Source: DASSKA01 sp035765755 (GTDB taxonomy: Bacteria; Actinomycetota; Actinomycetes; Propionibacteriales; Nocardioidaceae). From it: a DNA stretch of 11,907 nt. Location of the stretch: NCBI GenBank assembly GCA_035765755.1, contig DASTWW010000209.1, positions 1-11,907 of the forward strand. Reading direction: 5' to 3'. Each line of letters starts with the position of its first letter. Within the stretch, counting starts at the first letter, position 1. Below the pieces are notes generated by a model. It ran no database searches. It was not told the origin of the DNA and saw only the letters and a program-made list of their open reading frames with translations. Made by a program: the position numbers and the translations under genes. Shown piece after piece: positions 1-4,808 of the stretch.

Positions 1-347
1 GGGTCGGGTTCCCGCACCGGGTGACCGGCGACCAGCTCGGTGTCCCCGTCGACCACGCCGAGCTTCGCCGCACCCCCGGGTGAGCCGATCGGCGCGTCGT
101 GACCGGGCAGCGGCTCGGCGAAGAACCGGGCGTTGTCATCCTTGTACGGCTCGAGGTCGGCCGGCAGGTCGTCCTCGTAGTAGATCGCCTCGACCGGGCA
201 CACCGGCTCGCAGGCGCCACAGTCCACGCACTCGTCGGGGTGGATGTACAGCGATCGCCCGCCCTCGTAGATGCAGTCCACCGGGCACTCGTCGACGCAG
301 GCCCGGTCCTTGACGTCGATGCACGGCTCGCCGATCACGTAGGTCAT
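1..347 (-). CDS. fdxA: Seven-iron (3Fe-4S/4Fe-4S) ferredoxin, FdxA type; C-terminus cut by window edge
   Basis: A small soluble electron carrier with two iron-sulfur clusters. Translation from the ATG at 347 begins MTYVIGEPCIDVKDRACVDE. Eight cysteines are visible at residues 9, 17, 21, 25, 40, 43, 46 and 50. In characterised 7Fe ferredoxins the first, second and last of these bind the 3Fe-4S cluster, the third, fifth, sixth and seventh bind the 4Fe-4S cluster, and the fourth is free; this spacing matches. The motifs CPVDCIYEG and ECVDCGACEPVCPVEAIYYED are family hallmarks. The reading frame is open for 115 residues to the window edge, close to the family's usual 105-115, so only a few residues are probably missing. 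A strong GGGAGG ribosome site precedes the ATG. The gene diverges from the DsbA-like gene across an AT-rich spacer. In actinobacteria such ferredoxins commonly serve cytochromes P450 or other oxidoreductases; the partner here is unknown. Confidence 0.96.
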   Translation of the reverse strand, partial: MTYVIGEPCIDVKDRACVDECPVDCIYEGGRSLYIHPDECVDCGACEPVCPVEAIYYEDDLPADLEPYKDDNARFFAEPLPGHDAPIGSPGGAAKLGVVDGDTELVAGHPVREPD

Positions 348-358
348 GCCCACCTCCC

Positions 359-392
359 TCTTGCTATTTGTCCAAAGAGTTTATAAAAATGA
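359..392. promoter_or_regulatory. AT-rich divergent promoter region between fdxA and the DsbA-like gene
   Basis: This is the most AT-rich short stretch in the window. On the plus strand, TTGCTA at 361-366 and TATAAA at 382-387 (or TAAAAA at 384-389, giving a 17-nt spacer) could be -35 and -10 elements for the DsbA-like gene. On the minus strand, TAAACT (383 down to 378) fits the actinobacterial TANNNT -10 and would give fdxA a leader of about 24 nt containing its ribosome site. The two -10 candidates overlap, so the promoters may compete. Assignment is by motif only. Confidence 0.45.
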
Positions 393-419
393 ATGGGACG
401 AGCGCAAGGGAGGCGCCAG

Positions 420-1217
420 ATGGCCGAGGACGTACCGGGTACCGCCCGGCAGCTGCGGATCTATGGGGACTTCAACTGCCCCTGGAGCTACCTCGCGGAG
501 CGCCGAGCTCGGCGGCTCGCCGGCCACGGGGTCGTGGTGGACTGGCGGGCCGTCGAGCACGAGCCGCGCCGCCCAAGCCGACACGGGGGCCGGCACGGGG
601 ACACCCGGTTCGCCTGCCTGCGCGAGGAGATGGACCGGGTCGAGCGGTCCCTGCTGCCCGGCGAGCTCTACCCGTACTCCCTGGCCGGCTTCGTGCCCTA
701 CACCGCCGCCGCACTGTCCGGTTACGCCGAGGCGTACGGCGCGGGGGTGGCCGACCAGGCGCACAGCCGGCTGTTCGAGGCATTCTGGGTGCACGGCCTG
801 GACATCGGCAGCCCCCGGCTGGTGCGCACCCTGCTGGTGGACGCCATCCGGTCCGGCAACTCCGAGAGTGACTGCCTGCGCGACTGGGGCTACGCGGTCG
901 ACGTGACCGGCGGCCCGGTGACCAGCACCGCGTGGCGGCTGGCCCGGCGGTGGCGCAAGGAGTGGCGGGACACCGGCAAGGAGGTCGTGCCGGTGCTGTA
1001 CGTCGACGAGCACGGGCCGATCTTCGGCGAGGACGCCATCGCTCGGCTGGGCGACGAGCTGGTGGCGAGGAACCTCGACCCCGGCGCCGAGCTGCCCCGT
1101 CCCACCGAGCCCACGCGAGTCGTCGACCCGCCCGACCACTCGTGGGTGTCGCAGTACGGCTACCGCGAGATGCGCCGGTTCCAGGCACTGCACGGCACCC
1201 CGCTGCTCGGGCGGTGA
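420..1217 (+). CDS. DsbA-family thioredoxin-fold protein with a CPWS motif
   Basis: A predicted thiol-type oxidoreductase or isomerase of the DsbA superfamily, 265 aa. The N-terminal beta strand and active-site loop read IYGDFNCPWSYL, with Cys20-Pro-Trp-Ser23 where DsbA has CxxC. A helical insertion follows at about residues 65-160, and the strand carrying the expected cis-proline is VVPVLYVDEHG (Pro191). There is no signal peptide or membrane helix, so it is probably cytoplasmic, like FrnE or 2-hydroxychromene-2-carboxylate isomerase relatives. The second redox cysteine is replaced by Ser, which argues against disulfide exchange of the usual kind and leaves monothiol or glutathione/mycothiol-dependent chemistry possible. 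The ATG at 420 was chosen because GGGAGG lies 7 nt upstream; an in-frame ATG at 393 has no ribosome site. The Cys-containing regulator follows 50 nt downstream. Substrate unknown. Confidence 0.85.
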   Translation: MAEDVPGTARQLRIYGDFNCPWSYLAERRARRLAGHGVVVDWRAVEHEPRRPSRHGGRHGDTRFACLREEMDRVERSLLPGELYPYSLAGFVPYTAAALSGYAEAYGAGVADQAHSRLFEAFWVHGLDIGSPRLVRTLLVDAIRSGNSESDCLRDWGYAVDVTGGPVTSTAWRLARRWRKEWRDTGKEVVPVLYVDEHGPIFGEDAIARLGDELVARNLDPGAELPRPTEPTRVVDPPDHSWVSQYGYREMRRFQALHGTPLLGR

Positions 1218-1267
1218 GGATCACGAATGCCCGGGGTTCCGGACGCTCCCGGCCCGGACATGCCACG

Positions 1268-1990
1268 ATGACGTCGATGAGCTCGCATACCCAACGGCCC
1301 CGGACCCCGGTCCGGCACACCTGGCCACCGTCCGGGGACGACCCGGCGCGCGGGCTCGGGCCGACGCGGTTCCAGGTGCTGACCCTGCTCCGGGACGTGG
1401 GCGAGCCGATCACCGCCGCCGACGCCGCGCGGCGCCTCGGCCTGCACGCCAATACCGTCCGCTTCCACCTCGACACGCTCGAGGAGTCCGGCCTGGTGAC
1501 TCGCCGGCCCGAGGAGCGGACCGGCCCGGGACGGCCGCGGTTGCTGTACTCGGCGACCACGGCCGGCTCGGCCGCCGAGGGGCGCAGCTACCGGTTCCTC
1601 GCCGAGGTGCTGACCAGCTTCCTCGCCGACCAGGTGGACCGGCCGTCCACCGCCGCCGAGCAGGCCGGCGCCGCCTGGGGCCGGTTCCTCACCGAGCCGG
1701 CGCCCCCGTTCCAGAAGATGGCCGAGGAGAGCGCCCTCGAGACGCTGGTCGACAACCTGGACCGGGTCGGGTTCGAGTCCCGTCCCGTCGACGACGAGGA
1801 GGGGCTGCGGCTGGAGGTCAGCCACTGCCCGTTCCTGGAGGTCGCCGAGCGGCACACCGAGGTGGTCTGCTCGGTGCACCTCGGGCTGATGAAGGGGATG
1901 CTCGACCAGATGGGCGCGCCGGTGCGGGCCGACGTGCTGGAGCCGATGGTCGAACCGAGCCGGTGCATCGCCCGACTGGGCCGCCGCTGA
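1268..1990 (+). CDS. Winged-helix transcriptional regulator, COG2345/SufR-like, with C-terminal cysteines
   Basis: A predicted cytoplasmic DNA-binding regulator of 240 aa. Residues 32-95 form an ArsR-type winged helix-turn-helix: an N-terminal helix (RFQVLTLLRD), a recognition unit (ADAARRLGLHANTVRFHLD) and a wing ending GPGRPRLLYS. The C-terminal half has the family signature HCPFLEVAERHTEVVC then HLGLMKGML, with cysteines at 187, 201 and 233. In SufR-type relatives C-terminal cysteines hold an Fe-S cluster that controls DNA binding; only three cysteines are present here, so cluster binding is inference. The start is uncertain: ATG codons at 1268 and 1277 are in frame and neither has a clear ribosome site. 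The frame is open far upstream, but that extension only shadows the DsbA-like gene. Probable co-transcription with that gene and proximity to fdxA suggest a redox or Fe-S theme. Confidence 0.87.
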   Translation: MTSMSSHTQRPRTPVRHTWPPSGDDPARGLGPTRFQVLTLLRDVGEPITAADAARRLGLHANTVRFHLDTLEESGLVTRRPEERTGPGRPRLLYSATTAGSAAEGRSYRFLAEVLTSFLADQVDRPSTAAEQAGAAWGRFLTEPAPPFQKMAEESALETLVDNLDRVGFESRPVDDEEGLRLEVSHCPFLEVAERHTEVVCSVHLGLMKGMLDQMGAPVRADVLEPMVEPSRCIARLGRR

Positions 1991-2000
1991 CCCGGCTGGG

Positions 2001-2064
2001 CTGACTTGTCAGGCGCATGACCGGCTATAGGCGGCTATAGGCGGTCACCAGCCTGACAACTCAG
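2001..2064. terminator. Bidirectional hairpin terminator between convergent genes
   Basis: Two 23-nt arms (2001-2023 and 2042-2064) pair at 19 of 23 positions, including an uninterrupted 9-bp core TTGTCAGGC/GCCTGACAA. The 18-nt loop lies in a tandem pair of the 10-mer GGCTATAGGC (2023-2032 and 2033-2042). It starts 10 nt after the regulator's stop, and its distal arm includes the stop codon of the facing YbaK-type gene. There is no T-run on either side, which is common for actinobacterial hairpin terminators. Confidence 0.7.
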
Positions 2065-2603
2065 ATGCCGAGGCCCTCCACGACCTCGGCGTTGGGCAGC
2101 TCACCGAGGACATGGCCCGGGACGATCAGCTTCGAACGTCGTACCCCGCTCCCGATCAGCACCGCCGGCACGTCGAGCACCGCGGCGTCCACGAACAGCC
2201 GCCACAGCTCGGGCAGGCCGACCGGCGTGATCCCGCCGTACTCCATGCCGCTCTCTTCCACCGCGCGGTCCATCGGCAGGAACGACGCCTTGCGCACGTC
2301 GAGCCGCCGCTTGACCAGGCTGTTGACGTCGGCGCGCGTGTCCGCGCGGACCAGGCAGGCGGCCACCCGCTCCTCCCCGGCGCGCCGGCCGGAGACCACC
2401 ACGCAGTTCGCGCCCGCGTCCATCGGCACCTGGTAGGCCTCCGAGCACGCGGCGGTGTCGGCCAGCTCCGGGTCGATCTCGGCTACGGCTACCGCGGCGG
2501 CGTGCGGCCAGTCGGCCAGCGCCGCGGCCACCGGCTTGGCCAGCAGGTCGGGCACGTCGAGGGCGGGCAGGGACGTCAGCGTTCCGAGGCGAGGCAGATC
2601 CAC
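2061..2603 (-). CDS. YbaK/EbsC-family aminoacyl-tRNA deacylase-like protein
   Basis: A predicted trans-editing enzyme that hydrolyses mischarged aminoacyl-tRNA in the cytoplasm, 180 aa and of usual length. Conserved family segments are visible: NCVVVSGRR (residues 66-74), ADTRADVNSLVKRRLDVRKASF with Lys105 (88-108), GMEYGGITPVGLPELW (119-134) and IGSGVRRSKLIVPG (150-163). The family includes YbaK (Cys-tRNAPro) and ProX (Ala-tRNAPro); which tRNA this copy acts on cannot be told from sequence. The GTG at 2603 is the only plausible start because the upstream membrane-protein gene stops at 2609, leaving 5 nt. There is no clear ribosome site, so translation is probably coupled. It is the last gene of the response regulator operon and ends inside the shared hairpin terminator. 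Confidence 0.88.
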   Translation of the reverse strand: MDLPRLGTLTSLPALDVPDLLAKPVAAALADWPHAAAVAVAEIDPELADTAACSEAYQVPMDAGANCVVVSGRRAGEERVAACLVRADTRADVNSLVKRRLDVRKASFLPMDRAVEESGMEYGGITPVGLPELWRLFVDAAVLDVPAVLIGSGVRRSKLIVPGHVLGELPNAEVVEGLGI

Positions 2604-2608
2604 GCGGG

Positions 2609-3664
2609 TCAGGCTACGCGGTGCCGCTTCGGCTGCTGGCCGGTGACCTCCTTGCGAAGCCGCAGCCCGGCCAGCGAGGCGCCGAGCAGCGCTACGCCGG
2701 CCACCAGCAGCGCACCGGCGGCGCCGAGCGATCCGCCGGTCCAGTCGGTGAGCGCCTCCGGGACCGCGACGGTGGTGGCCACCACCCCCAGGACGAGGTA
2801 CGGCCACGCCCGCCGTACGACGTAGGTGGCGAACGCCCCGGCGGCGAGGAGCGCCGTGGCGAGGTACCCGACCCACGGATGCGCCGACCCGGCCACCGGC
2901 ACCTGTGCCCCAGCGAACGCGACCAGGCAGCCGATCACCTGGGCGGTCAGCACCGGCCGCCAGCCGCCGAGCTCAGCGAGCAGCAGCACGCCGATCCCGA
3001 CCGCGACCAGGACCAGCCCGGTCGCCGGCGAGTTCGACACCCCGACCAGCTCGAGGCCGGACGGCACCAGCACCACAGCGCCCACCGCGACGATGACCTG
3101 GCCGACGCTGCTGGGCACTGCGAGGTAGGCGAGCAGCCCGGCCACCAGCAGGGTGACTGCAAAGGCCGCGAAGGCTCCGGCGCCCCTGCCGGGACCCGGC
3201 CCGACGGCGACCGCGACCGCGAACGCCGCAGACACCGCGGCCGCTCCGAGCAGCACCGCCGCCAGCCGACTCTGCACGGAGGCGATCGCGTCGCGGCGCG
3301 GGCCAGGCAGCCTGGCCAGGAGTCCGAGCCCGACGGCGGCGAGCGTGACCGCGGCCACCGCGAGGATCGCCACCCGCGCCCCGTGGGGCAGCAAGGACCA
3401 CTGCTGGCCGAAGAACAGCCCGACCGCCCCGAGCACCAGCGCCGCGCCGACGTAGCCGGCGATCTCGGCGAACCGGCGGCGCAGTGGTGCCTGCTCGGCG
3501 GGCCGCGGCGGAGGCACGACGCGCGCGTCGCGCATCCCGTTCGCCACCACCCGGCTGGCTGCCGCGCGGTCCTCCTCGCGCACCAGGCCGGCGCGCACCA
3601 GGTCGCCGGCGATCCGGTCGGCGACCGGCCCGCTCTCCGGCTGCTCCAAGGTCGCCATGCTCAT
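2609..3664 (-). CDS. Polytopic membrane protein, DUF2157-like
   Basis: An integral membrane protein of 351 aa with unknown role. Residues 1-65 are cytoplasmic and contain a short helical segment (DLVRAGLVREEDRAAASRVV) like the N-terminal motif of DUF2157 proteins, then a basic stretch (PLRRRFAEI). About ten hydrophobic helices follow, roughly at 67-86, 97-117, 133-153, 161-181, 186-204, 213-231, 238-253, 264-282, 287-303 and 312-334, and a basic tail. There is no kinase, transporter or enzyme motif that I recognise. Its ATG overlaps the response regulator's stop by one base (TGATG), and 5 nt separate it from the YbaK-type gene, so the three are almost certainly one operon. It could sense an envelope signal for the orphan regulator, but that is only inferred from position. 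The DUF2157 assignment is tentative. Confidence 0.8.
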   Translation of the reverse strand: MSMATLEQPESGPVADRIAGDLVRAGLVREEDRAAASRVVANGMRDARVVPPPRPAEQAPLRRRFAEIAGYVGAALVLGAVGLFFGQQWSLLPHGARVAILAVAAVTLAAVGLGLLARLPGPRRDAIASVQSRLAAVLLGAAAVSAAFAVAVAVGPGPGRGAGAFAAFAVTLLVAGLLAYLAVPSSVGQVIVAVGAVVLVPSGLELVGVSNSPATGLVLVAVGIGVLLLAELGGWRPVLTAQVIGCLVAFAGAQVPVAGSAHPWVGYLATALLAAGAFATYVVRRAWPYLVLGVVATTVAVPEALTDWTGGSLGAAGALLVAGVALLGASLAGLRLRKEVTGQQPKRHRVA

Positions 3665-4356
3665 CAGTCCCCACCCCTGTCGTCGAGCCGGAAGCCGACC
3701 CCGCGCACCGTCACCACCCGGGAGGGGGACCCGCTGTCGGAGAGCTTCTGCCGAAGCCGCCCCACCGTGACGTCGAGCGTCTTGGTGGAGCCGTACCAGT
3801 TGCTGTCCCAGACCTCGTCCATCAGCCGCTCCCGGGTGACCACGGCACCCCGCTCCTGGGCCAGCAGCGCGAGCACGTCGAACTCCTTGGAGGTGAGCGC
3901 GACCTCGACGTCGCCGACCTGCACCCGCCGGGCGTTCACGTCGACGACCAGGCCCTCGTCGGTGCCGGGCACGGCCCTCACCGGTCGCGGCGCACTCCGG
4001 CGCAGCAGGGCCCGGGCGCGGGCCAGCAGCTCGGCCAGCCCGAACGGCTTGGTCATGTAGTCGTCGGCCCCTACGTCAAGCCCGACCACCCGGTCGAGCT
4101 CACCGGAGCGCGCGCTGAGGAACATGATCGCGCAGTCCATGCCGGCCGACCGGATCCGTCGGCAGACCTCCAGGCCGTCGATGTCGGGAAGGCCGAGGTC
4201 GAGGATGACCAGGTCGATGTCGCCCTTGCAGGCACGCTCGACAGCCGGCTCGCCCGCGTCGGCGCGCACCACGTCGTACCCCTCGCGCTCCAGCGTGTGC
4301 ACCAGCGGCACCGCAATGCCCTCGTCGTCCTCGACGACAAGCACGGTCCTCCCCAT
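3664..4356 (-). CDS. OmpR/PhoB-type two-component response regulator (orphan)
   Basis: A phosphorylation-dependent transcription factor, 230 aa. The receiver domain (residues 3-118) has the acidic pair Asp10-Asp11, phospho-acceptor Asp53 in LVILDLGLPDIDG, Ser81 and the conserved Lys103 in YMTKPF. The winged-helix domain (about 135-225) contains LTSKEFDVLALLA, TKTLDVTVGRLRQKL and VRGVGFRL. All catalytic switch residues are intact, so it should accept phosphate, yet no histidine kinase gene lies beside it. The start is uncertain: ATG codons at 4368, 4362 and 4356 are in frame (M-L-M-R-M-G) and none has a good ribosome site. I chose 4356 because receivers usually begin a few residues before the first strand (RTVLVVEDDE). 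It is first in an operon with the membrane protein and YbaK-type genes. Confidence 0.95.
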   Translation of the reverse strand: MGRTVLVVEDDEGIAVPLVHTLEREGYDVVRADAGEPAVERACKGDIDLVILDLGLPDIDGLEVCRRIRSAGMDCAIMFLSARSGELDRVVGLDVGADDYMTKPFGLAELLARARALLRRSAPRPVRAVPGTDEGLVVDVNARRVQVGDVEVALTSKEFDVLALLAQERGAVVTRERLMDEVWDSNWYGSTKTLDVTVGRLRQKLSDSGSPSRVVTVRGVGFRLDDRGGD

Positions 4357-4548
4357 GCGCATGAGCATAAGGTGACGAAACAGGCTGCGCCCGGGTTCGC
4401 GAGAAGCGTCTCGTCCGGCGAGCCGTGATCTGGGCCGGTTGACCCGGTCGGTGAACCCGGCCGGCATGGCCCGGGCGAGGTAGCGACGTTCGGTTTGGGA
4501 GGAGGAACGTCGGTGCCCCGCCCGGAGCCAGGTCGGCCTGGGTTTTTC

Positions 4549-4594
4549 TGTCCTGGCAGAGCCACGCCCCCCCGGGTATGGCTCCACCAGGACA
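4549..4594. other. Long hairpin with a C7-containing loop
   Basis: Arms 4549-4564 and 4579-4594 pair at 14 of 16 positions (TGTCCTGG and AGCCA blocks both match), closing a 14-nt loop that contains seven consecutive C on the plus strand (4567-4573). On the plus strand it is preceded by TTTTT and followed by CCCCCA, so it does not look like a normal terminator in either direction. It may be a structured RNA or a protein-binding dyad. A second run of six C lies about 55 nt downstream. Confidence 0.5.
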
Positions 4595-4751
4595 CCCCCA
4601 CCGCGTCGGCACCCGGTGCATGTCGCTTTCCCCCCGGGGTGACTGACAACCAGAACATTACGGACCTTCTGACCACGGCTTGGCAACAGCCGCCCCTCCG
4701 CACCTCCACACTTCGGTAACAGAGCCACCGCTGATCGAGAAGCGAACCATC

Positions 4752-4787
4752 GGTGGTCGAGGAGCGAGCGAGACGAGCGTCTCGAGA
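4752..4787. repeat. Probable dispersed palindromic repeat of Nocardioides-like genomes
   Basis: The segment opens GGTGGTCGAGGAGCGAGCGA and closes CGAGCGTCTCGAGA. The outer pair TCGAG/CTCGA (4757-4761, 4781-4785) and the inner pair GAGAC/GTCTC (4770-4774, 4779-4783) make it partly palindromic. From memory, the pattern GGTNGTCGAG-AGCGAGC-...-TCTCGA recurs between genes in Nocardioides and relatives; a single copy cannot prove this here. It lies just upstream of argS and occupies the expected -35 area. Confidence 0.35.
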
Positions 4788-4796
4788 GCGTCCCCG

Positions 4797-4802
4797 TAGC
4801 CT
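4797..4802 (+). promoter_or_regulatory. Candidate -10 element for a leaderless argS transcript
   Basis: TAGCCT fits the actinobacterial TANNNT consensus and ends 6 nt before the argS ATG, which places the expected transcription start at the A of the start codon. No ribosome site precedes the ATG, as expected for leaderless mRNAs common in this phylum. There is no convincing -35 box. Confidence 0.42.
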
Positions 4803-4808
4803 TGGCCC

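Larger units (their letters stand above)
4369..4808. other. 440-bp intergenic region rich in inverted repeats, no credible gene
   Basis: This region separates the divergent response regulator operon and argS. Short reading frames cross it on both strands, but none has domain-like content or a ribosome site. It holds several inverted repeats: GGTTGACC/GGTGAACC at 4437-4457 (7 of 8 pairs), CGACGTTC/GAACGTCG at 4484-4512 (8 of 8), CCAGG/CCTGG at 4528-4541 followed by TTTTT, the long hairpin at 4549-4594, CACCG/CGGTG at 4599-4618, and a palindromic repeat near 4752. The stretch 4645-4710 is less GC-rich and may hold the response regulator promoter, but I cannot place -35 and -10 boxes with confidence. 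No tRNA, T-box or known riboswitch consensus was recognised. Confidence 0.6.

Noticed and set aside
393..419. Earlier ATG for the DsbA-like gene
   Set aside because: It falls beside the AT-rich promoter with no ribosome site, while ATG 420 has GGGAGG at ideal spacing.
932..1267. In-frame upstream extension of the winged-helix regulator
   Set aside because: It overlaps the DsbA-like gene in another frame and adds Arg/Ala-rich sequence not seen in the family.
4495..4719. 74-residue plus-strand frame upstream of argS
   Set aside because: It crosses three inverted repeats, is Pro/Gly/Arg-rich, lacks a convincing ribosome site and shows no domain.
4520..4808. T-box or other known leader riboswitch for argS
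   Set aside because: The T-box consensus and antiterminator were not found, and the -10 next to the ATG points to a leaderless transcript.
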